A DNA stretch of 64,000 nt from Exiguobacterium artemiae 255-15 (GCF_000019905.1 NC_010556.1:1638001-1702000); one strand, 5' to 3'; positions 53,831 through 62,385 are shown, counted from the stretch's first letter. Notes: a model not told the origin generated them from the letters alone. Numbers and translations: made by a program.

Positions 53831-54705
53831 AATGTAAACAGTAGAAATCGTTCTTTTCCTTTAAGAACGATTTCTTCATAGGTATGCAGATGAAAGGCAC
53901 GAAACAACGCATATGAAATTGTATAATCCCGTTGTGCCGGTGAACTGTCATCACCCAACATCACTTCATGATAATAACCACGTTGATAATAAAAATGAGC
54001 GATGAAAGAAGCATCATTCAAAGATAAACTGTAGCTTAGTCCTTTTTCTGTAATTTTCAAGCCGGCTTTGTATTTTTTCTCATAGGTCAACAATTGAGAA
54101 TGGTTGTAATAAACCTTAATCAATTGTTTTTTTAATTCTTCCGTGTCGTACGTCAGTTCTTCCAACTCTTCGTAAACTTTTTCCGCCAAATGATACTGTT
54201 CATTCTCTACGTGCAGATTTGATATTGCCATCTTGATCCGAATGAACATTTTAGGTGATTCGTACCAGATATCTTCTTGATCCGTCAGTCGTGATAACAA
54301 TGCTGAAGCAGTACGGTAATCAATTTTCTCCGTCTTTACCTCTAACAAAATCGTAAAATACGCTTTCAACAGCCGGATTTCATTGTGATGAATCGCGTCA
54401 GTTCGTAATAATTCTAGTCTCATCTCTTGATATTTCTGCTCACGAAACAGACTGGATAAATGATTATCGGCCTCCCGGAATGCGTCACTCTCCAATTGGT
54501 CCCGAAATAATAAAGAAAGTGGTACACGCAATCGTTTCGAGATTTGTTGCAATAAGTCAATCGTTGGCGAGTTGCGTCCATTTTCAATCTTACTGATTTC
54601 TGCCTGGCTACATATGCCGTCGCACAATTCTTTTTGTGTCATTTTCTTTTCTTTACGAATCCGTTTGATTTCATTTCCAATCATATGGGGTAACGATTTC
54701 ATCAT
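53827..54705 (-). CDS. HTH-TPR regulator 1 (RRNPP-like)
   Basis: A 292-residue protein with an N-terminal XRE-type HTH (IGNEIKRIRKEKKMTQKEL, then AEISKIENGRNSPTIDLL, about 8-65) followed by a TPR-like helical array to the end. This layout is shared by the PlcR/NprR/Rgg group of peptide-sensing regulators. The HTH is nearly the same as in the adjacent paralogue, while the TPR parts differ much more. No signal-peptide gene is visible next to it. It is 46 bp downstream of its paralogue. Confidence 0.8.
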   Translation of the reverse strand: MMKSLPHMIGNEIKRIRKEKKMTQKELCDGICSQAEISKIENGRNSPTIDLLQQISKRLRVPLSLLFRDQLESDAFREADNHLSSLFREQKYQEMRLELLRTDAIHHNEIRLLKAYFTILLEVKTEKIDYRTASALLSRLTDQEDIWYESPKMFIRIKMAISNLHVENEQYHLAEKVYEELEELTYDTEELKKQLIKVYYNHSQLLTYEKKYKAGLKITEKGLSYSLSLNDASFIAHFYYQRGYYHEVMLGDDSSPAQRDYTISYALFRAFHLHTYEEIVLKGKERFLLFTF

Positions 54706-54751
54706 AATTTACCTTTCTATTCTCTTCTGACTATTGTCTCATAACAGGTTT

Positions 54752-55636
54752 TTAAATTGATTTTAACGAAAAATACATCCTATCTGATAAATGAACTTCT
54801 AATATAGTCGCGAATGAAGTATTTCCGGTTGCCAAGAAGATACTATAGGCAAGTGTATAAGCTTCCTGAGTCCGCTCTGAAGGACTATTTAACTGCTCCA
54901 GTGCGTATCCCCGTTGATAGTAAAAGTGTCCTAGCAAACTTGTATCCTTTAACTGATTGCTTTCGGTAATTGCTGCCTCTGTTTTTTTTAAAATTAGAGA
55001 AAATTCCTTCTGTTTAATCAAGTTGCGGATGTAGTTGTATACAATTTTTAATTTAACTTCCTTGTATTCGATCGTATCATATTCAATCTCAAACAGCAGG
55101 GAGTAAATGGAGTCCGCACGACGATACTCGCCGTAATTCGTATATAAAATCGCAATCGACATTTGAATTCTTAAATACAGCAGAAACGACTCTTCAATCA
55201 ATTTTTCCTCTGCTGATACATTCAAAAGTTGTGAGATACACGTTCGGTAATCGATAATGTTCGTTTGTTCTTCAATAATCAATTTATGATAACGCAATAA
55301 AATGATGATTTCTTTGTCCGTTTCTTCCGCCAAATATTGATCAATGCGTTTAAATATTTCAGCATATTGATTCAGACGTGTAAGATGGATTATTTCTTGA
55401 TCGCGCATTCGAAAATTTGTTTTTTTCTCTTCATTGATAAAAAAGGACGAGACCGGAACATGAAAGCGTTCTGCAATTTGTTGCAACAAATCAACCGTGG
55501 GTGAGTTGCGTCCATTCTCGATTTTACTGATTTCTGCCTGACTGCAAATTCCCTGACATAGTTCGGATTGTGTCCAATTCCGCTCTTGCCGGATCCGTTT
55601 GATTTCGTTACCAATCGAAACATTTAATTGATTCAT
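54752..55636 (-). CDS. HTH-TPR regulator 2 (RRNPP-like)
   Basis: A 294-residue paralogue of the preceding gene with the HTH IGNEIKRIRQERNWTQSEL and AEISKIENGRNSPTVDLL, then a TPR-type helical region (e.g. GHFYYQRGYALEQL near 245). The ATG at 55636 is chosen because GAAGGAG lies 6 nt upstream; a GTG 15 nt earlier overlaps that site. Tandem copies with near-identical DNA-binding heads and divergent sensor parts suggest that both bind similar sites but sense different ligands. Confidence 0.8.
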   Translation of the reverse strand: MNQLNVSIGNEIKRIRQERNWTQSELCQGICSQAEISKIENGRNSPTVDLLQQIAERFHVPVSSFFINEEKKTNFRMRDQEIIHLTRLNQYAEIFKRIDQYLAEETDKEIIILLRYHKLIIEEQTNIIDYRTCISQLLNVSAEEKLIEESFLLYLRIQMSIAILYTNYGEYRRADSIYSLLFEIEYDTIEYKEVKLKIVYNYIRNLIKQKEFSLILKKTEAAITESNQLKDTSLLGHFYYQRGYALEQLNSPSERTQEAYTLAYSIFLATGNTSFATILEVHLSDRMYFSLKSI

Positions 55637-55671
55637 GGATGTCTCCTTCACAATCTGTTCCTGTTCTGGAC

Positions 55672-55723
55672 AAAAAAACAGGCCTCCCGTTCAAGTGATT
55701 GACTTGTGACGGAAGACCTGTTT
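55672..55723 (-). terminator. Terminator after tRNA-Thr
   Basis: AACAGG..CCGT..AAGT and ACTT..ACGG..CCTGTT arms, followed by T7 on the minus strand. Confidence 0.88.
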
Positions 55724-55730
55724 ATTTTGA

Positions 55731-55801
55731 TGCTTCCGGCGAGAATCGAACTCGCACTGCAGCATTACCATTGCTGAGGTCTGCCATTAACCTACGGAAG
55801 C
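55731..55801 (-). tRNA. tRNA-Thr (anticodon GGT)
   Basis: A 71-nt cloverleaf on the minus strand: acceptor GCTTCCG/CGGAAGC, D-arm GGTTAATGGCAGACC, anticodon stem CAGCA/TGCTG with loop ATGGTAA (GGT), a 4-nt variable loop, and GCGAG-TTCGATT-CTCGC. CCA is not encoded. It reads ACC/ACU. The short body with AATGG in the D-loop resembles the 71-nt glycine-tRNA frame. Confidence 0.88.
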
Positions 55802-55864
55802 CTGTTTTTTCTAATATTAGTATAACGTAACCCAATATGAAATTCAACTTTTTCACAAATATAG

Positions 55865-55904
55865 AAAAAAAGCGGTTAGAGGAACCCTTTCCCCTAACCG
55901 TTTT
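55865..55904 (-). terminator. Terminator of the Cse60-like gene
   Basis: CGGTTAG..GGA and TCC..CTAACCG arms, then T7 on the minus strand. Confidence 0.85.
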
Positions 55905-55913
55905 GATGATACA

Positions 55914-56111
55914 TTAAAGGACTGTTTTAGTTAATGAGTTATCAAAGACAATCAACACAGAATAATGTTCATCCGCTTTCGATGCGACGAATGTCGAGAA
56001 TTTGAGTGTGATGATTGAATTTGAACCGACACCGTTTTCCTCAAAGAATTGGTTAAGTCGTTCTTCGAGTTCTTCTGGTGATCGTCCTACTAACACTTTT
56101 GAATGTAACAT
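55914..56111 (-). CDS. Small protein resembling sporulation protein Cse60
   Basis: A 65-residue protein with VLVGRSPEELEERLNQFFEENG near the start and SVLIVFDNS near the end, a pattern like the small Cse60/DUF2758 proteins of bacilli. The function of that group is unclear. The ATG at 56111 has GGGGTG 6 nt upstream; a GTG three codons earlier overlaps that site. It has its own terminator. Confidence 0.6.
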   Translation of the reverse strand: MLHSKVLVGRSPEELEERLNQFFEENGVGSNSIITLKFSTFVASKADEHYSVLIVFDNSLTKTVL

Positions 56112-56259
56112 AAAATCCACCCCGTCCTTTTTTTGTGTACGATATTGAGTTTTCCCATGGGCTCATTTTTTAAAACCTCTATTTTTCCAGCTTGCCGAAA
56201 TAAGAGGCATTCGGTACTGTGAAGATATGGTAACTTTTTTAGAGAAAGGACTGATCAGA

Positions 56260-57438
56260 ATGAATGAGCATATGTTCGATGAAATTTTGGAAAAAAGACA
56301 AACCGGTTCCGTCAAATGGGATGGTTTGAAACAGTTGTTCGGATCAGATGAACTGATTCCGATGTGGGTTGCGGATATGGACGTCCGCCCTGCCGACTCC
56401 ATTACGAAAGCCTTGACGAAACGGGCTGCAAGCGGCAATTTCGGATATTCCCTGTTCGAAGAAGAAGCAAAATACGCGATTCAGCATTGGTTTAAAAAAC
56501 GATACAATCAATCGGTTGATCCGGCGACGATTCTTTATTCAAACGGTGTTGTGCCCGCCCTCGCGCACAGTGTATTGGCCTTGACCGAAGAAAACGACGA
56601 AATCATCATCCAGACTCCGGTCTATCCGCCTTTCCATCATGTCATCGAAGCAAATGGACGACGTTTAATTGAAAATCCGCTCCGCTTGCAAAATGACCGG
56701 TATGAGATCGACTTTTCTATGCTGGAAAAGCAAATGAAGACCGCCCGCATGATTATTTTATGTAATCCGCATAATCCGACCGGCCGTGTATTCAGTTACG
56801 ATGAATTGCAACGGTTGGTTGCACTCGCTAAAAAATACGGCGTTTATGTGTTATCGGATGAAATCCACGCTGACCTGCTGTTTTCCGAAGCGACCCATCA
56901 CCCGATCATTGCCTTTGATTATGATCAGGTGATATTAGTCAGTGCACCTTCTAAAACATTTAATATCCCGGGGCTGTATGCGTCTTATCTGATTGTACCG
57001 AATGCAGACTTGCGACTCAAAATCGAGCAGGTACAGCAAGCAAACTTTGTCCACCCGAATGCTTTTGCAACAACGGCCATCATTGCTGCTTATACCGATC
57101 CCAACAGTGAAGCGTGGTTACGGGAGTTGCTGCTTTATCTTGAGGAGAACCGAAACCATGCCGTCGAGCGGGTTCAAACAGAAATGCCACGTCTCACTGT
57201 CGTTGTACCGGACGCGACCTTTTTGCTTTGGATTGACTGCCGAGCACTTCCGTTTGATTCGAAGGAACGGGCGGAATGGTTAGTGGAACAGGCCGGTCTC
57301 GCCTTGACGCACGGACAACCATTTGGAAAAAATGCTTCAGCCTTTGAGCGATTGAACTTCGGATGTCCGCGCAGTCAATTGGATGAAGCACTCAATCGTC
57401 TTCGAACGGCTTATGAAGCGATTGTCTTTACGGATTAA
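56260..57438 (+). CDS. patB: PatB/MalY-type cystathionine beta-lyase (C-S lyase)
   Basis: A 392-residue fold-type I PLP enzyme that splits cystathionine or other cysteine conjugates. PMWVADMDVRPADSI lies near the N-terminus, LYSNGVVPAL and LCNPHNPTGRVF bind PLP, and the Schiff-base Lys is in VSAPSKTFNIPGLY (about 230). The C-terminal Arg lies in NFGCPRSQLDEAL. The ATG at 56260 has AAAGGA 9 nt upstream. C-S lyases of this fold also act as EgtE in ergothioneine synthesis, but distance from egtBD gives no direct link. Confidence 0.9.
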   Translation: MNEHMFDEILEKRQTGSVKWDGLKQLFGSDELIPMWVADMDVRPADSITKALTKRAASGNFGYSLFEEEAKYAIQHWFKKRYNQSVDPATILYSNGVVPALAHSVLALTEENDEIIIQTPVYPPFHHVIEANGRRLIENPLRLQNDRYEIDFSMLEKQMKTARMIILCNPHNPTGRVFSYDELQRLVALAKKYGVYVLSDEIHADLLFSEATHHPIIAFDYDQVILVSAPSKTFNIPGLYASYLIVPNADLRLKIEQVQQANFVHPNAFATTAIIAAYTDPNSEAWLRELLLYLEENRNHAVERVQTEMPRLTVVVPDATFLLWIDCRALPFDSKERAEWLVEQAGLALTHGQPFGKNASAFERLNFGCPRSQLDEALNRLRTAYEAIVFTD

Positions 57439-57679
57439 GAGTGATGAACCCCGCGATTCAAGTGACTTTCACGTCATTTGAATCGTTTTTTCATGCAAAC
57501 AAAGTTCCAATTGTATCGTTTTTTACACTGTTATTTATTTCAACGGTTTTTCTTTCATGTTACGTTCATAAGGCTGAATTCAGAAAGTTTAAACTTCAAC
57601 AGGGACGAAAACCGTCCCAACCCCTTGATGGACGAGGGCTGACGCCGCTTTTAACGACTTTGTGAAGACTTGCGTTGTT
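57439..57679. other. Gene-poor stretch between patB and putP
   Basis: A 74-codon frame from 57441 with one hydrophobic segment (FFTLLFISTVFLSCYV) lies here, but it has no convincing ribosome site and no recognised family; it is left uncalled. No strong terminator of patB is seen. Confidence 0.35.
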
Positions 57680-57705
57680 GTTTTAGACCTTGTAACGTGG
57701 GGAAC
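57680..57705 (+). promoter_or_regulatory. Candidate sigma-B-like promoter of putP
   Basis: GTTTTA, 14 nt, then GGGAAC resembles GTTTAA-N14-GGGTAT. The related B. subtilis proline transporter gene opuE is known to use a sigma-B promoter. Weak on sequence alone. Confidence 0.3.
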
Positions 57706-57776
57706 GAATCGATTGTGCTTATTTTGACGAAGATATGAACAGCGCAAAAAAAGTTGAAATTGGAGGATTTATTGTT

Positions 57777-59249
57777 ATGACGCAAGAATGGATTTCTATC
57801 AGCTTGTATCTGGTCATGATGCTTGCTATCGGTTACATTGCCTACAAGCGAACGACAAACACAGAAGATTATATGTTAGGCGGTCGGGATTTAGGACCCG
57901 GTGTTACGGCTCTATCCGCCGGAGCATCCGACATGAGTGGTTGGATGTTGATGGGATTACCTGGTGCCATGTATGCCACTGGCGTATCCGCTTTATGGCT
58001 TGCTTTAGGATTACTGATCGGATGTTACGTGAACTACCTGATTTTAGCGCCACGTTTTCGTCTCTACACGGAAATGGCAAATGACTCGATTACGATTCCC
58101 GATTTCTTAGAAAATCGTTTCAAAGATACATCATGTGTCTTACGGACGGTTTCAGCAGTCGTCATTATCGTATTCTTCACGTTCTACACATCAGCTGGTA
58201 TCGTATCCGGCGGGAAATTGTTTGAAAGCTCATTCGGCTTTGATTACCACTATGGTATGCTCTTGACGATTGCGGTCGTTGTCGCCTACACATTGTTTGG
58301 CGGTTTTCTCGCAGTCAGTTGGACCGACTTCGTCCAGGGTTGTATCATGTTCATCGCGCTTGTTCTAGTACCAGTCGTCGCGTTGACAGATGTCGGCGGG
58401 ATTGACGGGGCCTACAGCTACGCTGAAAACTTAGACCCTACTTTGTTTGATCCATTGAAAGGAACGACATTCCTCGGAATCATCGGATTCCTCGCATGGG
58501 GACTTGGTTACTTCGGACAACCGCACATCATTGTTCGTTTTATGGCCATTCGTTCAGTCAAAGACTTGAAAAATGCACGTCGGATCGGCATCGGTTGGAT
58601 GTTTATCTCGATTCTTGGTGCCATGATGACAGGACTTGTCGGAATTGCTTGTTTTAAAGGACAAGGCAACGGTCTAGGTGATCCGGAGACGGTCTTTATC
58701 CGCTTCTCTGACGTCCTGTTCCACCCGTATATCACTGGATTCCTGATGGCAGCGATTCTTGCTGCAATCATGTCGACGATTTCGTCCCAGTTGCTCGTCA
58801 CATCAAGTGCCTTAACAGAAGATTTTTATAAAACGTTCTTAAACAAAAAAGCGACGGATAAACAGTTAGTCTTAACAGGACGTATTGCCGTCCTAGTCAT
58901 CGCTGTCATCGGTTCCATATTAGCCTGGAACCCGTCAGCTACGATTTTATCACTCGTCGGTTATGCATGGGCCGGTTTTGGTTCGGCCTTTGGTCCAATC
59001 ATTCTGCTTTCGCTCTATTGGAAACGGATGACGAAACAAGGAGCACTTGCCGGTATGTTATCCGGTGCCATTACGGTTATTGCCTGGGTACAGCTCGGAC
59101 TCAGCGATACATTGTACGAAATGGTACCCGGTTTCTTTACCAGCTTACTCTTTACTGTCGTTGTCAGCCTCTTGACGAAGCAACCGGTTGAATCGGTTCA
59201 AGATACATTTGACGATATGGAAGAAGAATTAAAAGAAGCCATCGAATAA
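57777..59249 (+). CDS. putP: Sodium:proline symporter (PutP/OpuE type)
   Basis: A 490-residue SSS-family symporter with about 13 helices. Family marks are YMLGGRDLGPGVTALSAGASDMSGWMLMGLPG (about 35-66, with substrate and Na+ site residues), SWTDFVQGCIM and GFGSAFGPIILLSLYWKRMT. It takes up proline as nutrient or osmoprotectant. The ATG at 57777 has GGAGG 10 nt upstream; an in-frame ATG at 57735 lacks a ribosome site. Confidence 0.92.
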   Translation: MTQEWISISLYLVMMLAIGYIAYKRTTNTEDYMLGGRDLGPGVTALSAGASDMSGWMLMGLPGAMYATGVSALWLALGLLIGCYVNYLILAPRFRLYTEMANDSITIPDFLENRFKDTSCVLRTVSAVVIIVFFTFYTSAGIVSGGKLFESSFGFDYHYGMLLTIAVVVAYTLFGGFLAVSWTDFVQGCIMFIALVLVPVVALTDVGGIDGAYSYAENLDPTLFDPLKGTTFLGIIGFLAWGLGYFGQPHIIVRFMAIRSVKDLKNARRIGIGWMFISILGAMMTGLVGIACFKGQGNGLGDPETVFIRFSDVLFHPYITGFLMAAILAAIMSTISSQLLVTSSALTEDFYKTFLNKKATDKQLVLTGRIAVLVIAVIGSILAWNPSATILSLVGYAWAGFGSAFGPIILLSLYWKRMTKQGALAGMLSGAITVIAWVQLGLSDTLYEMVPGFFTSLLFTVVVSLLTKQPVESVQDTFDDMEEELKEAIE

Positions 59250-59265
59250 TTTGAAGCAACAGATA

Positions 59266-59297
59266 AAACCCCTTTGAGTCTGACTCAGAGGGGTTTC
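59266..59297. terminator. Bidirectional terminator after putP
   Basis: AAACCCCTTTGAGT and ACTCAGAGGGGTTT arms between the converging putP and methyltransferase genes. Confidence 0.9.
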
Positions 59298-59303
59298 TGG
59301 CCG

Positions 59304-60101
59304 TCATAATTCAAGAACACCATAGTGCAGCTTGGATGACTTTCGTTTCGTACGCTCAAATCCGTACCGTTCAAAGAGATCACTCTCAAAATGAGCTTTT
59401 AAGACGATTCTTTGTCGCGCGACACGCTTCGCTTCAGCTAACACATGTTCTGTCAACGGTTCATAGTTTGCCAATTGCCGTAATCCGTCTAGATGTGTGG
59501 ATTCCGAAATCGTTTTTTCAAACATCGGATCAAAATAAATCACATCCACCGAATTACTCGTGCATTGTTTGAGGTATGTGAAGTGTTCCGTCAGTTGAAC
59601 GTTAATCCGACGCATCGCCTCAACGATTGGCGAATATCCTTCAATCCACTGCCGCAACCCTTCCCGGACGATCAGTGCCGTGACCGGATTACTCTCTATA
59701 CCGGTGACCTGACCTGACCGGCCGACCGCATGACTCATGATGATTGCATCCGCTCCTAAACCTAACGTACAATCAAGGACTGTCATCCCCTCTTGCAATC
59801 GGGCAATCGCAATCAAGGGGTCATGACCGTCGCGGTCGAATTGTTTGATCCGAAAAACCGCACTGGACGGATGAAAGAAAAAGGAACTGTCCGTTCCTGA
59901 CGGATAGTACTCCAACCGGTTTTTATCCACGACAAGAACGGGTAGCTGATGTTGCTCGTGAAGTGCCGGCAGACTCATTTTTTTTCGTTCTACGACAGCA
60001 AAGTCGATGTTTTGTTCTGTTTCAAAAAGTTGTTGTCTTCTGATCTTCACATCCTCTGTCGGTCTTAAGCATGTCGTCAAGATCACTTTTTGTTTATCCA
60101 A
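59304..60101 (-). CDS. RsmJ-like SAM-dependent methyltransferase (YpiP type)
   Basis: A 265-residue class I methyltransferase. SAM motif I is MTVLDCTLGLGADAIIMSHAVG (about 105-126), the acidic loop is GIESNPVTA, and motif IV is DVIYFDPMFE (DPMF), the last matching the RsmJ/YpiP group, which methylates 16S rRNA G1516 in E. coli. The N-terminal 90 residues, with YYPSGTDSSFFFHPS, are also typical. It shares a direction with the coiled-coil gene upstream, but a terminator separates them. Confidence 0.82.
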   Translation of the reverse strand: MDKQKVILTTCLRPTEDVKIRRQQLFETEQNIDFAVVERKKMSLPALHEQHQLPVLVVDKNRLEYYPSGTDSSFFFHPSSAVFRIKQFDRDGHDPLIAIARLQEGMTVLDCTLGLGADAIIMSHAVGRSGQVTGIESNPVTALIVREGLRQWIEGYSPIVEAMRRINVQLTEHFTYLKQCTSNSVDVIYFDPMFEKTISESTHLDGLRQLANYEPLTEHVLAEAKRVARQRIVLKAHFESDLFERYGFERTKRKSSKLHYGVLEL

Positions 60102-60117
60102 TCCGTTTCACTCCCAG

Positions 60118-60148
60118 AAAAAAATAAGCTAGCCTGCGCCAGCTTATT
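60118..60148 (-). terminator. Terminator of the coiled-coil gene
   Basis: AATAAGCTGGC and GCTAGCTTATT arms (near perfect) overlapping the stop codon, then T run on the minus strand. Confidence 0.8.
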
Positions 60149-60458
60149 TCTTTTTCTTCAATAACCCTTCGATGTCTTCGATGAGTGCTTTTTTAGAAAT
60201 CAAATCTTCTTGTTTTTCTTGTTCGACTTTAGCATCGACAGTCGTCCGTTGTAATAACGCCTGCAACGTCTCGTCAATACTTGATTTCAAATGATCGCGA
60301 TCTTCTTTATTTAAGGCAAGATCGTGACGGACTTCGTCCCCTTGTTCGTCAAGTTGGCGTAACCGCTCCGTCAATTGTTTCGCTTCCCGATTCAAATCAG
60401 AATATAAGCGTTCGATTTGTTCTAAGCGTAATTTGATTCCATCGCGTTCTGTAAACAC
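60144..60458 (-). CDS. Hypothetical coiled-coil protein
   Basis: A roughly 104-residue, highly charged protein predicted to be almost all helix with heptad-like spacing (GIKLRLEQIERLYSDLNREAKQLTERL), ending in four Lys. No domain is recognised. GTG at 60458 is preferred, with AAGGGG 9 nt upstream; a TTG at 60467 lies too close to that site. The gene ends inside its own terminator stem. Confidence 0.6.
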   Translation of the reverse strand: MFTERDGIKLRLEQIERLYSDLNREAKQLTERLRQLDEQGDEVRHDLALNKEDRDHLKSSIDETLQALLQRTTVDAKVEQEKQEDLISKKALIEDIEGLLKKKK

Positions 60459-60673
60459 ATTTTCCAACCCCTTCCAGCATACAGATGTCTACATCATTAC
60501 TTTACCATATTCATCATGAAATGAAACAATCACAATCCGTTTACAACTTGCTTTTTCGCTCTTCCCGGTTTCTTCCGGGTGCGTGATTCCTTCCGGCTAT
60601 CTTTTGCAATTTGTTTCCTCAAGTCGCTATAATAAATGAGCAGAGTGAAATGCGATCAGAGGAGGACACCGTC

Positions 60674-61153
60674 ATGGATTTAAAACGTCGAACACTACGT
60701 CATGTAGATCAGACTGAATTCGAACATTTTTTAAAGTACGGCGAACAGGCTTACGGATTATCTCGTCAGGAAATTCAAGGATACGACCATGAGCTAGGAA
60801 CCGAACGTGCCTTCGATTCTGTCGAACACAGTTATGCCGAAGATTTCTACTATGATATTCTCGTCGACGAACAGTTGATCGGTCGCGTACTCTTATTAAA
60901 GATGGGGCATTATTTCCAACTTGATTTGATGGTATTCGATCCTTACAGTAGACAAGGTTTTGGAACAAAGGCGGTAAAACAGGCACTCGAGCAGTCAAAC
61001 GTATTGGCTCTTTACGAAGTGCGTGCCCGTATCCTGCCGACCTCTCCCCATCAAGAGATCGCTTCTCAGATTTTGAAGACGAACGGATTCGTCAAACAGG
61101 ACGATTACTTCAGTAAGGGTCGCCGTAAACGTTACGCCCTACAACGCCCTTGA
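60674..61153 (+). CDS. GNAT-family N-acetyltransferase
   Basis: A 159-residue protein with the acetyl-CoA loop DPYSRQGFGTKAVKQAL (about 93-109) after the strand FQLDLMVF, and a C-terminal ILKTNGFVKQDDYF. The substrate is unknown. The ATG at 60674 follows GAGGAGG by 8 nt. It is followed by a strong terminator and stands divergent from the coiled-coil gene. Confidence 0.78.
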   Translation: MDLKRRTLRHVDQTEFEHFLKYGEQAYGLSRQEIQGYDHELGTERAFDSVEHSYAEDFYYDILVDEQLIGRVLLLKMGHYFQLDLMVFDPYSRQGFGTKAVKQALEQSNVLALYEVRARILPTSPHQEIASQILKTNGFVKQDDYFSKGRRKRYALQRP

Positions 61154-61160
61154 AATTCGA

Positions 61161-61188
61161 CCGACGCAATCCGGCGTCGGTTTTTTTT
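61161..61188 (+). terminator. Terminator of the GNAT gene
   Basis: CCGACGC and GCGTCGG arms with a short loop, then T8. The T run overlaps the -35 of the next gene. Confidence 0.9.
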
Positions 61189-61215
61189 GACATCAAATCA
61201 AAAACAGCGTAGAAT
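61187..61215 (+). promoter_or_regulatory. Promoter of the queuosine-precursor transporter
   Basis: TTGACA at 61187 and TAGAAT at 61210 with a 17-nt spacer. The leader is only about 27 nt, so there is no room for a preQ1 riboswitch. Confidence 0.8.
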
Positions 61216-61248
61216 TTTGGTTTGTATGATTCAGAAAGGAGTTCTCAC

Positions 61249-61947
61249 ATGAACGAATGGTTATGGTTTCCTTCCATTTTAATTACGATGGGATTATTAT
61301 TACTAAGTTATCGTCTGTTTGGCAAAACCGGTCTGATGATGTGGATTGCCATCGCAACGATCATTGCCAATATCCAAGTCACACAACAAGTCGAACTTTA
61401 TTCTTATATTTTCACATTAGGTAACGTCGTGTACGGAAGCTGTTACTTGGCGACCGACATCTTAAATGAAAAGTACGGGAAGAAAGTCGCGCGTCAAGGC
61501 GTCTATATGGGCTTTTTCTCATTGATTACGACAACGTTATTGATGCAATACAGTTTACTGTATACGCCGCTCAATGACACACTCGCAAAAGACATGTCAA
61601 ACTCATTGAACCTTCTATTCGGGTTACTTCCTTGGATTGCGCTCGGCAGTTTGTCTGCCTACCTTGTCTCACAATTGTTTGATGTCTTTATCTATTCGAA
61701 AATCCGTCAGAAGACGGGGGAAAAGAAACTTTGGTTACGTACAACCGGTTCGACCGTCCTCAGTCAATTAATTGATACATTGACGTTTTGTGCGATCGCC
61801 TTTCACAATTTACCGTTTGATATCTGGTGGCAGATTTTCATCACCACTTATCTCGCTAAATTCGTCATTGCCTGGGTCGCGACTCCCTTCATGTATATTG
61901 CCAAACGGATTCATCCGACTGCTCCTTCGAAAGATTTGGCCGCATAA
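61249..61947 (+). CDS. Queuosine precursor transporter (YhhQ family)
   Basis: A 232-residue membrane protein with six helices. The family marks are the ASYLATDIL-like SCYLATDILNEKYGKK (about 71-86), QLFDVFIYSKIR and LRTTGSTVLSQLIDTLTFCAIAF. The YhhQ group imports preQ0 or preQ1 for queuosine tRNA modification. AAAGGAG lies 7 nt before the ATG. Confidence 0.88.
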   Translation: MNEWLWFPSILITMGLLLLSYRLFGKTGLMMWIAIATIIANIQVTQQVELYSYIFTLGNVVYGSCYLATDILNEKYGKKVARQGVYMGFFSLITTTLLMQYSLLYTPLNDTLAKDMSNSLNLLFGLLPWIALGSLSAYLVSQLFDVFIYSKIRQKTGEKKLWLRTTGSTVLSQLIDTLTFCAIAFHNLPFDIWWQIFITTYLAKFVIAWVATPFMYIAKRIHPTAPSKDLAA

Positions 61948-61951
61948 TGCA

Positions 61952-62025
61952 AACACCTTCCTGATTTTCTACATTTCGCTAGAAGATTGTTCTTTTTTAA
62001 CGGATAATGGGAATCAGGAGGTGTT
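61952..62025 (+). promoter_or_regulatory. Anti-SD/SD pairing in the pilZ leader
   Basis: AACACCTTCCTGATT (61952-61966) is complementary to AATCAGGAGGTGTT (62012-62025), 14 pairs with one bulged T. The second arm contains the whole ribosome site of the pilZ gene. If formed, the pairing would hide the SD. The 45-nt loop has a small AGAA/TTCT stem with T6. Confidence 0.55.
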
Positions 62026-62028
62026 CAT

Positions 62029-62385
62029 TTGAAAATCAAACGCAACGAATCGTTCCGGTATCAATTTGATCAACCGGTTTCCGGTGAATTCTATCTCGTC
62101 AAAGAGGGACGGCGGACACCGGTCGGATCGATGAAAATTCATAATCTCTCCCCGAGTGGTATGGCGATTGCAACACCGCTGAAACTGCCGATTGATCGTT
62201 CGATGTCAATCGTCGTTGAATTTTCTCTTTTACCCGGCCTTGAACCTTTGAAGCTGAACGGACGAATCTTACATGAAAAATGGCTTGATGACCAACGTTT
62301 GTACGGCATACTGCTCGAAACGATGAAAGAGGAACAACAGCAGATTATCGATATGATCAAACAATTCGTCAAAACGACGTCTTGA
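62029..62385 (+). CDS. PilZ-domain protein
   Basis: A 118-residue PilZ protein, the c-di-GMP receptor domain. The NxSxxG motif is seen in HNLSPSGMAIAT (about 38-49). The RxxxR motif is altered: KRNESFRY has Asn where the first Arg is expected, so binding may be weak or lost. The start is TTG with AGGAGG 7 nt upstream, and that site can be masked by an upstream complementary segment. Confidence 0.82.
   Translation: MKIKRNESFRYQFDQPVSGEFYLVKEGRRTPVGSMKIHNLSPSGMAIATPLKLPIDRSMSIVVEFSLLPGLEPLKLNGRILHEKWLDDQRLYGILLETMKEEQQQIIDMIKQFVKTTS

Noticed and set aside
57441-57665. 74-codon frame with a hydrophobic segment between patB and putP
   Set aside because: No ribosome site at a proper distance, no family match, and the end is low in coding character.
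61216-61248. preQ1 riboswitch before the queuosine-precursor transporter
   Set aside because: A strong promoter at 61187-61215 leaves a leader of only about 27 nt.
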